Positions 9,460 through 21,403 of a DNA stretch of 64,000 bases are shown here, one piece after another (positions within the stretch are counted from its first letter, which is position 1; each line of letters opens with the position of its first letter). The notes below the pieces were generated by a model that did not search any database, had not been told where the DNA came from, and saw nothing but the letters and a program-made list of their open reading frames with translations. A program made the position numbers and the translations under genes. Source of the stretch: Nocardioides islandensis (GTDB lineage Bacteria > Actinomycetota > Actinomycetes > Propionibacteriales > Nocardioidaceae); the NCBI RefSeq assembly GCF_015352455.1, contig NZ_JADKPN010000007.1:62001-126000 (forward strand). Reading direction: 5' to 3'.

Positions 9460-10128
9460 ATGTCGCCGGTACGACGGCTCGCCGTCCCGGCGGCCCTCCT
9501 GACGCCGGCCCTGGGGCTGGTCCTGGTGCTCGTCCTGGTGCTGGCCGGCTGCTCGGGCGACGCGTCCTCCACCCCGGCCTCCGCACCGACCACCGTGGCG
9601 AGCGACGACGGCACGCCACTGGCGGACGTCGACACCAGCGCCCTGGTCGTGGGACGGGCGCCCTTCTGCGACCTGGTCGATCCCGCGACCATCACCTCGG
9701 CGCTCGGGTCCGAGCCGACCGAGGTGTCCGCGCGGCGCAGCGGCCAGCGGGCGCACGTCACCGACGACGTGACCGACGTCGTCCACGAGTTCGGCTGCAC
9801 GTGGGCCGCGGGCGGCAGTCGCGCCGAGGCCTGGGTCTTCGTGCCACCCGTCACCCGGCCGCGCGCGACGGCCCTGGCCCGGCTCGCCCGGCAGAGGGCC
9901 GGGTGCACCGAGCTCGCCGACGCCCCGGCGTACGGCGACCCCTCGGTGGCCCTGTCCTGCCGCCTCGACAGTGACAACGGCACGGGCATCGCGGTCAGCT
10001 ACCGCGGGCTGTTCGGCGACGCCTGGCTGGCGTGCTCGCTGACGACGCCCGGCGGTGAGCAGGAGGAGCTGACCGACCGCGCCGGACGCTGGTGTGCCGC
10101 CGTGGCGGAAGGCGCCGCCCAGCACTGA
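9460..10128 (+). CDS. DUF3558-like lipoprotein
   Basis: A 222-residue secreted lipoprotein: a long Leu/Val-rich signal ([12 protein letters not shown], lipobox LAGC) and a Ser/Thr/Ala-rich linker precede a domain starting [18 protein letters not shown]. The placement of its four Cys ([22 protein letters not shown]) resembles the DUF3558 family of actinobacterial lipoproteins; function unknown. It converges on another small lipoprotein with a 10-nt gap. Confidence 0.7.
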   Translation: MSPVRRLAVPAALLTPALGLVLVLVLVLAGCSGDASSTPASAPTTVASDDGTPLADVDTSALVVGRAPFCDLVDPATITSALGSEPTEVSARRSGQRAHVTDDVTDVVHEFGCTWAAGGSRAEAWVFVPPVTRPRATALARLARQRAGCTELADAPAYGDPSVALSCRLDSDNGTGIAVSYRGLFGDAWLACSLTTPGGEQEELTDRAGRWCAAVAEGAAQH

Positions 10129-10138
10129 GGTCGCGCGG

Positions 10139-10672
10139 TCAGGCCGCGGGCGGGATCGTCACCTCGCGGATCAGGTCGGCCGCGGCCTCGATCCCGGCCG
10201 CGTCGTCCGCGGCGCCGTTGACGTTGACGGTGATGAGGACCCGCCCCTCGTACAGCTGGCCCTGCGGGCCCAGGGCCATCACGCACGCAAAGGCCTGGTC
10301 GCCGGCGTCCACGTCGGTGACGTCGCCCTTGCAGAGCGCGCGGGTCTGGATGGCGTAGTCGGTGGGGTCGATCTGCACGTCCACGCGGCTGAGCATCACG
10401 CTCGGGCCGCCGTTCGCGACCGGGTCGAAGAAGCAGGCGTGGACGGTGCCGGCCGTCTCGATCGTCTGCGCGCCGACGGCCTCGCTGACCTCGTCCTGGG
10501 TGAGGTACGGGCAGCCCTCGCGAGCCGCGGCGGGCGTCGACGAGGAGGCCGTGCTCGGGGAGCCGGTCGAGGGGGGATCGGTGGCCGTGCGGCTGCTCCC
10601 CTGGTCGCCGCACGCGGTGAGTCCGAGCAGCACGACGCAGATCGCCGCCACCCGCCCCGCCGAGGTCCGCAT
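10139..10672 (-). CDS. DUF2020/DUF3558-like lipoprotein
   Basis: A 177-residue lipoprotein with lipobox LTAC at about residues 18-21 and a Ser/Thr/Pro linker. The mature domain begins CPYLTQDEVSEAVGA and carries paired Cys (VHACFF, LCKGD, FACVM), as in the DUF2020/DUF3558 group. It may bind a small ligand at the cell surface; nothing more can be said. The neighbouring convergent lipoprotein has a similar architecture, suggesting an old duplication with strong divergence. Confidence 0.7.
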   Translation of the reverse strand: MRTSAGRVAAICVVLLGLTACGDQGSSRTATDPPSTGSPSTASSSTPAAAREGCPYLTQDEVSEAVGAQTIETAGTVHACFFDPVANGGPSVMLSRVDVQIDPTDYAIQTRALCKGDVTDVDAGDQAFACVMALGPQGQLYEGRVLITVNVNGAADDAAGIEAAADLIREVTIPPAA

Positions 10673-10739
10673 CCCCGCGTTCTCCCTTCCAGACCGACTG
10701 CCGATGCTAGCCGGGGAGTGTCCGTGTTCCGGAGGCCTC

Positions 10740-10745
10740 TACCCT
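10740..10745 (+). promoter_or_regulatory. -10 element TACCCT
   Basis: TACCCT, 6 nt from the GTG at 10752. Confidence 0.5.
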
Positions 10746-10751
10746 GCGGCC

Positions 10752-11495
10752 GTGACCACCTTCGCGGACGTGCTGGCCCGGCGCATCGGGGACGACCCGG
10801 GCCGACCCCTGGTCACTTTCTACGACCTCACGTCCGGGGAGCGCGTCGAGCTCTCGGTGACGACGTACGCCAACTGGGTCGCCAAGGCGGCCTCGCTGCT
10901 CGCCGACGAGCACGAGCTCGAGCGCGGCCAGCGGATCCGGCTCGACCTGCCCACGCACTGGCTGGGTCCGGTGTTCCTCGGCGCGGCCTGGACCCTGGGC
11001 ATGAGCATCGCGCTCGACGACGACCCGGGCCAGGGGCCCGACGCCGTGGTCACCGGACCGGCCGGGCTCGAGCGATGGGCGCCGTACGCCGACCGGATGC
11101 CGGTGCTCGCGTGTGCGCTGCTGCCCCTGGGCGTGCGCTTCGCCGACCCGCTGCCGGCGGGCGTGCACGACGTGGGCGTGGAGGTGTGGTCGCAGCCGGA
11201 CGCGTTCGCGCCGTGGGACCCACCGACGGGAGTGGACGTCGCCACCGACGGGCTCAGCCAGGACGAGCTGTGGAGCCGGGCCGCCGTCGGACCCTCTCTC
11301 TCCGACGGCGGCCGGCTCCTCGCAGTGGCGAACCCGGCTTCCCCTTCCGGTCTCGCCTCCTTCGTCGAGCCGTTCGCGCGGAACGGCTCCGTCGTCCTCG
11401 TCTCGGCTCCCGACGGCCCGCTCGACGTGCACCGCCTCGAGGAGCTGGCGTCCGCCGAACGGTGCACGCACCGGTTCCTGGGCCTCGACGACTAG
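10752..11495 (+). CDS. TIGR03089 family protein
   Basis: A 247-residue protein resembling the N-terminal part of AMP-binding acyl-CoA synthetases (TFYDLTSGERVELSVTTYANWVAKAASLLADE) but without the P-loop or the C-terminal lid. This is the actinobacterial TIGR03089 family, of unknown function. Its TAG stop shares the palindrome CTAG with the stop of the convergent amidase gene. Confidence 0.85.
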   Translation: MTTFADVLARRIGDDPGRPLVTFYDLTSGERVELSVTTYANWVAKAASLLADEHELERGQRIRLDLPTHWLGPVFLGAAWTLGMSIALDDDPGQGPDAVVTGPAGLERWAPYADRMPVLACALLPLGVRFADPLPAGVHDVGVEVWSQPDAFAPWDPPTGVDVATDGLSQDELWSRAAVGPSLSDGGRLLAVANPASPSGLASFVEPFARNGSVVLVSAPDGPLDVHRLEELASAERCTHRFLGLDD

Positions 11496-14383
11496 CCCGC
11501 CAGGTCGTACCCCTTGAACCCCTGCCCGAGGAACACTCGCTTGCCGAAGCCGGTCGTCGTGCCGGGCAGCAGCCAGAGGTTGCCGGTCTTCTTCTCCCGC
11601 ACCACCACGCCGGGATGGCCGTTGACCCCCATGTCGCCGACGCCCACCATCCAGTCGTACTGCTTCACGTTGAGCCTCAGCGCGGTCGAGCCGACGAAGC
11701 CGCCGGGGCCGTTGCCCGGGTACAGCGCCAGCTTGGAGCCGGTGCGGAACAGGCTGTCGGGAGCGCCGTCGGTGTCCCAGCGGCCCACGGGCACCTGGAC
11801 GCCGGCGCTGATGCCGCGGTACGCGGCGTACGCGGGCAGCAACCCGTTCACCCCTGCGCCGGGGTAGATCATCATCGCGCCGCGGTTCGGCTGCCCCATC
11901 AGGTCGGGCCAGCCGTCGCCGGTCATGTCGCCGACCGCGGCCAGCAGCTTCACGTCGCGGAACCCGACGGCGAGCCGGGTCGCCGCCGCGAAGTGGCCCT
12001 GGCCGTCGCCGCGGTAGAGCAGCAGCCGGTCGGAGCGCTTGTTGCGGACGATCATGTCGGCGGCGCCGTCGCGGTCCCAGTCGCCCGCGCTGAGGATGTC
12101 GCCCGCCCGCTTCAGGAACAGGCCGGAGGCGATCGGCGTCCCGGTCTCGTAGGTCCCCGCGTTGCGGAACAGCACCAGCGAGTCGCCGCTGCGCCCGATG
12201 ATGTCGGGGGCGGTGCCGCCGTACGCCGAGGCTCCGGCGTTCAGCCCGGTCACGCCGCCGAACCCGGGCACCGGGCCGAGCGCGTGGCCGAACCGGCCGT
12301 TGCCGCGGTTCGGCTTCACGTAGACGTCGCTGGACCCGGCGTACCGCACCAGCAGGTCGACCATCCCGTCGCCGTTGAAGTCACCGTGGCCGGTGATGGT
12401 GTCGAAGCCCTTCCAGCTGCCCCGGATCCGGACCGGGTCGCTGAACCCGACGCCGGAGATGCCCGGCACCAGGTAGAACGCGCCTTCGGTGCCGCGAGCC
12501 ACGATGTCCGGCCGACCGTCCCCGTTGACGTCGCCGGGGCCGTCGATCATGTCGTACTTGCCCCAGCTGTCGCCCAGCTCCTTGACCGAGAACCCCGCCT
12601 GGCCGTCGCCCAGGTAGGCGTCGAGCCGGCCAGTGGCGGGGTCACGGGCGACGAGGTCCGCGTGCTCGTCGCCGTTCAGGTCGCCGGCGACCGTGATGAG
12701 GTCGTGTCCGGCGAGGGTGGCGAAGGTGCTCACCGGCGCGCCGAAGCCGCCGTTGCCGTCGCCGGGCCGCACCTCGGTGACGCCGTCGGCGGCGGAGCGG
12801 GCCAGCAGGTCCGCCTTCCCGTCTCCGGTGACGTCGGGAACCAGGGCGGTGAGGTCGTACGGCGTCCAGCCGCCGCCCAGCGACACCGGCGCGCCGAAGC
12901 GCGTCATGCCGTTGGTGGGCAGGACGTACACCTGCTTGTCGGACTCCTTGCGGAGCAGCAGGTCGGGGTACGGCGAGCCCACGAGGCTGGACTCGAGCTC
13001 GCGCCCGGCCCAGCCCTGCTGCGCCGCGGCGGCGTACTGACGGATCAGCGGGATCTGGGCGTAGAGGTACTTGCCCGGGCAGGCCGTCGACGCGGCGTCA
13101 CGGTGGCCGTTGATCGCCTCGAAGTAGCGGCTGCCGACCCACTGTTGCGGCGAAGCCGCGTCGACGCCGTGCAGGCTCAGCTTCCAGGCGAACAGCACGC
13201 CGTAGGCCTGGAGCAGCGCGGCACTCGGCTTGGCCGTCTCGTAGTTGCCGATCGCCGACATGGCGAAGGAGTTCTCGTTGTAGTTCAGCGTGTGCGCGCC
13301 GACGACGGGGCGGTCGACGCCGCCGTACCGGCCCTCCCAGATGCGGCCGAACTTGTCGACCAGGAAGTTGTAGCCGATGTCGGACCAGCCCCGGGACTGC
13401 GTGTGGTACGCGTAGATGCTGCGCAGGATCCCGGGCACCTCGTCGGGCGTGTAGTCGTTGGCGTTGACCGTGTGGTGCACGAAGCCGGCGTGCACCTCGC
13501 TGTAGTGCAGCGACGACTTCTCGCGGATGTTCTCGTTCGCGCCCCACTGCGCGCGCGAGTAGATGACCGGCTGCGGCGTGTACGTCGCGGCCGCGAGCCC
13601 GAGCCGGCCCTGGGAGGCCTCCCCCTCCGCGGCCTGCAGGGCGGCAGCGTCGTACGCCGAGTGGGAGCCGTCGTTGCCGTCCATCGTGCTGGTGTCGATG
13701 GCGGCCCGCTCCTCGGCGGTGTGCTTCGGCTTGCCGGGCGCGACCACCGACAGCTTCATGTCGGTCGGCAGCGCGCCCTTCGCGCTCGCCCGGACCTGGA
13801 CGTCGTCGACCCGGCCGACGAGCAGCGGGTCGGTGCCCGGCCGCGCGTGCCGGGCCTCGGCGGTGCCCGGGTCGGGCCCGTGGTCGTCGTGGTAGGCGAG
13901 GTCCGTCCAGCCCGACCAGGCGCCGTTCGTCAGGGTGCGCACCTCGAACGACAGCGCGGTGTCGGGGATGTTCTCGCCGTGGGCCCAGGTGACGCCGACC
14001 GCGCCGTACCCCGTGACCTTCTGCGGCAGGCTGGTCAGGCGGGCACCGCCGCCCCGGGCCGCGGCGACACGGGCTTGCGGCGTGGTGAGGATGCGGCCGT
14101 GGGCCGGGCCGAGCCTGCCGTACGTCCCGGTCGTGGCCTGCGTCAGCGGCACCTCACGGAGCTTGGCGCTCACCGGGCCGGTCGGCACCTTGCTGGTCCT
14201 CAGCGCCTCCTCGCCGTACGCCGACATCAGGGCGCCCGCCTCGGGGCCCGACGGCTCGCTCACCACGTCCAGGCTCACCACGCTCACGGCCGGGGTGAGG
14301 GCCGCGCACACGACCGCGAGGGCCAGCAGCTGCTGGCACGCGGTCACGAATCGGGCGCGAAAGGGGGTGGGGCCGGAAGGCAT
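11492..14383 (-). CDS. PGRP/amidase_2-type N-acetylmuramoyl-L-alanine amidase with FG-GAP repeats
   Basis: A 963-residue exported protein. After a signal peptide and a roughly 200-residue N-terminal region comes a PGRP/amidase_2 domain (about 255-430). It starts IYSRAQWGANE and holds FVHHTVN, GYNFLVD and the late zinc ligands in GHRD and ACPG, so a Zn-dependent amidase cleaving the glycan-peptide bond is expected. The rest is about ten FG-GAP/VCBS-like repeats (GDxNGDGxxDLLAR pattern), predicting a calcium-binding beta-propeller for wall or glycan binding. ATG at 14383 has GGAG 9 nt upstream; a TTG at 14398 is less likely. The locus is adjacent to galactan genes. Confidence 0.88.
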   Translation of the reverse strand: MPSGPTPFRARFVTACQQLLALAVVCAALTPAVSVVSLDVVSEPSGPEAGALMSAYGEEALRTSKVPTGPVSAKLREVPLTQATTGTYGRLGPAHGRILTTPQARVAAARGGGARLTSLPQKVTGYGAVGVTWAHGENIPDTALSFEVRTLTNGAWSGWTDLAYHDDHGPDPGTAEARHARPGTDPLLVGRVDDVQVRASAKGALPTDMKLSVVAPGKPKHTAEERAAIDTSTMDGNDGSHSAYDAAALQAAEGEASQGRLGLAAATYTPQPVIYSRAQWGANENIREKSSLHYSEVHAGFVHHTVNANDYTPDEVPGILRSIYAYHTQSRGWSDIGYNFLVDKFGRIWEGRYGGVDRPVVGAHTLNYNENSFAMSAIGNYETAKPSAALLQAYGVLFAWKLSLHGVDAASPQQWVGSRYFEAINGHRDAASTACPGKYLYAQIPLIRQYAAAAQQGWAGRELESSLVGSPYPDLLLRKESDKQVYVLPTNGMTRFGAPVSLGGGWTPYDLTALVPDVTGDGKADLLARSAADGVTEVRPGDGNGGFGAPVSTFATLAGHDLITVAGDLNGDEHADLVARDPATGRLDAYLGDGQAGFSVKELGDSWGKYDMIDGPGDVNGDGRPDIVARGTEGAFYLVPGISGVGFSDPVRIRGSWKGFDTITGHGDFNGDGMVDLLVRYAGSSDVYVKPNRGNGRFGHALGPVPGFGGVTGLNAGASAYGGTAPDIIGRSGDSLVLFRNAGTYETGTPIASGLFLKRAGDILSAGDWDRDGAADMIVRNKRSDRLLLYRGDGQGHFAAATRLAVGFRDVKLLAAVGDMTGDGWPDLMGQPNRGAMMIYPGAGVNGLLPAYAAYRGISAGVQVPVGRWDTDGAPDSLFRTGSKLALYPGNGPGGFVGSTALRLNVKQYDWMVGVGDMGVNGHPGVVVREKKTGNLWLLPGTTTGFGKRVFLGQGFKGYDLAG

Positions 14384-14695
14384 GAGGGGCTGCTCCAAGT
14401 GCGAGGGGAAGAGTCACACGAGTAGCAACTTTCACACGGGTCACAGGAGTGCCGGAAGAGTTTCTGAGTAACTACAAACCTGTAATTTCCAGTCGACACG
14501 CCGGTCGACCTGCGATTTATCTCAGGAATGTGGCCGCGCGACCACGAGATCGCGGCCGATCTCGGCGGCGGACCGCACGCCGGCCAGCCGCAGCGCCAGC
14601 GAGCGGTGTCGAGACCCCGCAACCGATCCACGCTCGTTTCCACAGGCCTGGCCCACGGACCACCGCAGCGGGTCGGATCCGTCGACCCTGACCCC
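14384..14695. other. Intergenic region upstream of the amidase
   Basis: This 312-bp gap separates the divergent amidase and GIY-YIG genes. The part nearest the amidase (about 14400-14520) is clearly less GC-rich than its surroundings and probably holds the amidase promoter; it contains TCACAC at 14414 and 14432 and TCACAG at 14441. A half-copy of the palindromic repeat lies at 14591-14618. I see no gene. Confidence 0.6.
14591..14618. repeat. Half-copy of the palindromic repeat
   Basis: GCGCCAGCGAGCGGTGTCGA followed by GACCCC is the right arm of the repeat units in the array at 15004-15524, here alone. Confidence 0.75.
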
Positions 14696-14992
14696 ATGGC
14701 TTTCGTGTACATGCTCGAGTGCGCCGACGGCTCCTTCTACGTCGGGAGCACCGTCAAGTCCCTCGAGGCGCGGCTCTGGGAACACCAGCAGGGCCTCGGT
14801 GCGGCGTACACCGCTCGCCGGCTCCCGGTCCGGCTGGTGTGGCACGAGGAGCACGAGCACATCGCCCTGGCGTTCGGCCGCGAGAAGCAGATCCAGAACT
14901 GGGGCCGCCCCAAACGCATCGCCCTCATCGAGCAGCGGTACGACGACCTCCCCGGGCTCGCCCGGAGGCGAGGCAAGAAGCCGAGGCCCTAG
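14696..14992 (+). CDS. GIY-YIG nuclease-superfamily protein
   Basis: A 98-residue single-domain protein of the UPF0213/YhbQ type. FVYMLECADGSFYVGST contains the GIY-YIG equivalent, and EHIALAFGREKQIQNWGRPKR carries the usual Arg/Glu and GWxRxK-like segment. These small proteins are thought to act on nucleic acids, but their role in actinobacteria is not defined. ATG at 14696 is the only sensible start. Confidence 0.85.
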   Translation: MAFVYMLECADGSFYVGSTVKSLEARLWEHQQGLGAAYTARRLPVRLVWHEEHEHIALAFGREKQIQNWGRPKRIALIEQRYDDLPGLARRRGKKPRP

Positions 14993-15003
14993 AACCCTCA
15001 CCG

Positions 15004-15524
15004 GGTCTCGACACGGGCTCGCCCAGGGGCTCGCCCGGCTCGACCACCATGCGGCGCCCATGCCGGTCGAGCCCGCGAGCGCCAGCGCCCATGCTGGTCG
15101 AGCCCGCGAGCGCCAGCGAGCGGTGTCGAGACCCGGTGACCCGAACGCGATGGTCTCGACACGGGCTCGCCCAGGGGCTCGCCCGGCTCGACCACCATGC
15201 GGCGCCCATGCCGGTCGAGCCCGCGAGCGCCAGCGCCCGTGGCGGTCGAGCCCGCGAGCGCCAGCGCCCATGGTGGTCGAGCCCGCGAGCGCCAGCGAGC
15301 GGTGTCGAGACCCCGGTGACCCGAACGCGATGGTCTCGACACGGGCTCGCCCAGGGGCTCGCCCGGCTCGACCACCATGCGGCGCCCATGGTGGTCGAGC
15401 CCGCGAGCGCCAGCGAGCGGTGTCGAGACCCGGTGACCCGAACCCGATGGTCTCGACACGGGCTCGCCCAGGGGCTCGCCCGGCTCGACCACCATGCGGC
15501 GCCATGGTGGTCAAGCCCGCGAGC
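15004..15524. repeat. Array of palindromic GGTCTCGACAC...CTCGACCACCATG repeats
   Basis: Four nearly identical 48-bp arms begin GGTCTCGACACGGGCTCGCC at 15004, 15152, 15332 and 15449, each ending CTCGACCACCATG. Between them are six arms of the opposite type (GTCGAGCCCGCGAGCGCCAG, e.g. at 15066, 15097, 15214, 15244, 15275, 15392) plus a truncated one at 15511. Several end GTGTCGAGACC, so opposite arms can pair. The array fills the gap between the convergent GIY-YIG and wzt genes. Open frames crossing it encode only low-complexity Arg/Gly/Pro repeats. Confidence 0.92.
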
Positions 15525-15527
15525 AGG

Positions 15528-16292
15528 TCAGATCTCGGAGCCGAGCTCCTCGTCGGTGCCCTCGGACTCGTCGTCGTACTTGACGTACTTGATGCCGGCC
15601 TCGACCTCGCCGTCGAAGCCGAGGACGCCCTTCTCGAGGACCAGGACGCGGTCGCAGATCTTGCGGACCGAGCCGGCGGCGTGGCTGACGTAGAAGATCG
15701 TGACGCCGCTGTCCTTGATCTCCTGGAGCTTCTTCATGCACTTGACCTTGAAGGGCTTGTCGCCCACGGACAGAGCCTCGTCGGCCAGGAAGATGTCGGC
15801 GTCGACGTGGATGGCGATGGCGAAGCCGAGGCGGGCGTACATGCCCGAGGAGTAGTAGCCGACCGGGGAGTCGAGGAAGTCGTCGATGTCGGCGAAGGCG
15901 GTGATCGCGTCGAACTTGCGGTTGGTCTCCGCCTCGCTCATGCCGAGGATCGCGGCGTTGAGGTAGATGTTCTCGCGGCCGGTGAGCTGCGGGTGGAAGC
16001 CGGCGCCGGTCGCGATCAGGCCGGCGATGCGGCCTCGGGTCCTGACCGAGCCGGCGTCCGGGGCCATCACGCCCTGGACGACCTTCAGCAGGGTGCTCTT
16101 GCCCGAGCCGTTGAGGCCCATCAGGCCGATCGCCTCACCCTGCTGCACCCGGAACGAGACGTCGTCGAGCGCCAGGAAGGTGTTGGTCACCTGCTGGCGG
16201 CGCATCATCGCCACCGAGACCTGCTTGAGGGTGCGGTGGTACTGCTTGGTGAAACGCTTCGAGACGTTCTCGACGACGATCGAGTCGGTCAT
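15528..16292 (-). CDS. wzt: Polysaccharide ABC transporter ATPase (Wzt-like)
   Basis: A 254-residue ABC ATPase of the polysaccharide/teichoic acid exporter class. Walker A GLNGSGKST is at 59-67; the signature is the degenerate YYSSGMYARLGFA typical of Wzt/TagH, and the Walker B is DIFLADEAL. With the Wzm-like permease it should flip lipid-linked galactan across the membrane, as Rv3781/Rv3783 do in mycobacteria. The ATG overlaps the permease stop (TGATG). No C-terminal carbohydrate-binding domain is present. The repeat array begins just past the stop. Confidence 0.93.
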   Translation of the reverse strand: MTDSIVVENVSKRFTKQYHRTLKQVSVAMMRRQQVTNTFLALDDVSFRVQQGEAIGLMGLNGSGKSTLLKVVQGVMAPDAGSVRTRGRIAGLIATGAGFHPQLTGRENIYLNAAILGMSEAETNRKFDAITAFADIDDFLDSPVGYYSSGMYARLGFAIAIHVDADIFLADEALSVGDKPFKVKCMKKLQEIKDSGVTIFYVSHAAGSVRKICDRVLVLEKGVLGFDGEVEAGIKYVKYDDESEGTDEELGSEI

Positions 16293-17204
16293 CACAGCCT
16301 CTCCGGCATCTTGTTCTCGAACCGGTTGAAGATCCGCTGCGCGATGACGAGCAGCACGAACGCCCCGGCCAGGGCGACGAACCCGCGCGTGAACAGGTGG
16401 TCGGGCATGCTCTCGGCGATCGTCGCCTTCTGGTCGCTGGTGGTCGGCACCCAGAAGCACCGCTGGACCAGGAGCACGGCGTCGGCGATCGGGTTGGCGA
16501 GGTAGAGGTCGGTGTGACCGCGGAACCGCTCGGCGACGATGGAGTAGGGGTACATCATCGGGACGCCGAAGCGGATGAAGTTGTTGACGACCGCCACGAT
16601 GTTGCCGGTGTCACGGAGGAAGACCTGGCTGACGCTGAGCGCCACCGCGAGGGCGAGCGCGAAGACCATGATGATGCCGTAGCCGAGGACCCCCGCGACC
16701 AGCGCGGTGAGGTCGGGCGCCCACCCGGTGAAGAACAGCGCGATGCCGAGGATCACGAACTCCGGCCACAGGTGGTAGATCGACACCAGCAGCGACGCGA
16801 ACGGGAACATCTCGCGCGGCATGGCGCTCTTCTGGAGCAGCGCCGAGTTGCGCACGATCGACCGGGTGCCGGCCGCGACCGTCTCGGTGAACAGCCCGAC
16901 GACCATGATCGAGGCGAAGACGTGGATCGCGAAGTGCTCGATGTTGCCGCCGCGGCCCATCAGCAGCGTGAAGATGAAGATGTACATCAGGAACTGGGTC
17001 AGCGGCGTGATGTAGGACCACAGCATGCCCAGGAAGGACCCGGTGTAGCGCGCGGTGACCTCGCGCTTCACCAGCAGCTTCAGCAGGTAGCGGTGCTGGA
17101 GGATGCCGCGAATGCCGCCGGTGGGGGCGGGCGAGACGAGGGGTACGTCGGCCAGCGCGGCCGCGCGGCTGGCGGCGTCCCGCGGGCGCTGGGGTTCGAG
17201 CAGG

Positions 17205-17212
<8 letters not shown>
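16292..17212 (-). CDS. wzm: Polysaccharide ABC transporter permease (Wzm-like)
   Basis: A 306-residue ABC-2 type permease with six hydrophobic segments. The cytoplasmic N-terminal helix contains LVKREVTARYTGSFLGMLWS, the conserved pre-TM1 motif of polysaccharide exporters. It pairs with the ATPase encoded immediately downstream. GTG at 17212 overlaps the last codons of glfT2 by 8 nt, indicating one operon glf-glfT2-wzm-wzt. Confidence 0.93.
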
Positions 17213-20488
<3,276 letters not shown>

Positions 20489-21403
20489 CTAGCGACGGGT
20501 GGGTACGCCACCCGATTCCGCGCGCATGCGGCGAGCGTCACGCACGGCCCGCATCACGTTGCCCGCCTCGGCCCGGCCGCCGCGCAAGGGGCTGAGAGCC
20601 ACGACGGCCGCGCTGATCGCGTAGGGCTTGGCCCGCACCAGCGCGTTCTGCCCGTGCCGGAAGTGCACGACGAACAGGTTGCGGTACATGTAGTAGCCCT
20701 TCCAGCTCTCCAGGGCGAGCTCCTGGGAGAACGCGAGCTGGCGCACCAGGACGGCGTCGCGCACGGCCCAGATGCGGTACCCGGCCTTGCGGGCGCGCAG
20801 GGCGAAGTCCGCGTCGTCGTAGAAGATGAAGAACTCCGGGTCCGGGAGCCCCACGGCGGCGACGACCTCGTGACGGACCAGGAACCCCTCGAAGGCGACG
20901 ACCTGGATCTCCACGAGGGGCGGCATCGCGTCGCGGGTGCCGTACGTCGTCTCGACGCTGGCCGTCTTGGGCTTGATCGCCAGCGGGTTGCGCAGGTCGA
21001 AGGTGGTCGCCGACTTCTCGACGAGCCTGCCGTCGAGGTCCTCGCGCACGCACATCAGGCACGGCTCGTCCACGGCCATCAGGGTCGCCAGGCAGTCCGG
21101 CGCAGGCACCACGTCGTCGTCCATCAGCCAGATGCGGTCCCAGCCCGCGACGTACGCCGTCTCCATGCCGATCCGGAACCCGCCCGCGCCGCCGACGTTC
21201 TCCTCGCTCCGGATCACCTGGAGGGGCAGGTCGTGCCGGTCGAGCACCTGCTGGGTGTGGTCGCCGCTGGCGTTGTCCACCACGATGACGGCGTCCGGCT
21301 GCCAGGTCTGCGCGACCAGCCCGTCGAGCATCCGTCCGAGCAGGTCGGCGCGGTTGTGGGTGACGACGACGACGGCGACGGACTCCCTCGCGGGCTCACC
21401 CAC
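20489..21403 (-). CDS. GT2 glycosyltransferase, GlfT1-like
   Basis: A 304-residue GT-A glycosyltransferase. VVVVTHNRADLL starts the nucleotide-binding fold, ENVGGAGGF precedes the DDD motif at 95-97, and FFIFYDDADFALRARKAGY is the acceptor-side acidic motif. Such enzymes in glf clusters transfer the first Galf residues onto the lipid-linked linker (GlfT1) or a rhamnose. GTG at 21403 has GGAGG 8 nt upstream and overlaps the upstream GT gene by 8 nt. Which of the two GT2 genes is the true GlfT1 equivalent is not clear. Confidence 0.85.
   Translation of the reverse strand: MGEPARESVAVVVVTHNRADLLGRMLDGLVAQTWQPDAVIVVDNASGDHTQQVLDRHDLPLQVIRSEENVGGAGGFRIGMETAYVAGWDRIWLMDDDVVPAPDCLATLMAVDEPCLMCVREDLDGRLVEKSATTFDLRNPLAIKPKTASVETTYGTRDAMPPLVEIQVVAFEGFLVRHEVVAAVGLPDPEFFIFYDDADFALRARKAGYRIWAVRDAVLVRQLAFSQELALESWKGYYMYRNLFVVHFRHGQNALVRAKPYAISAAVVALSPLRGGRAEAGNVMRAVRDARRMRAESGGVPTRR

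Noticed and set aside
14384..14398. TTG start at 14398 for the amidase
   Set aside because: ATG at 14383 has GGAG at suitable distance, and the longer form adds only five residues without an RBS.
10094..14425. Very long rightward open frame antisense to the lipoprotein and amidase genes
   Set aside because: Composition is Arg/Ala/Val/Gly-rich low complexity, typical of the alternative frames of high-GC genes, with no domain. The leftward genes have clear families.
14414..14446. TCACAC copies upstream of the amidase as members of the SARP-like operator set
   Set aside because: Spacing is 18 bp, the orientation relative to the gene is opposite, and the GGGCGRTGTC block and hairpin are missing.
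14993..15527. Possible CRISPR array or repeat-rich protein in the palindromic repeats
   Set aside because: Spacing is irregular, there are two different arms rather than one short repeat with unique spacers, and no cas genes are present. The long frames across it only translate the repeat into Arg/Gly/Pro-rich nonsense on both strands.
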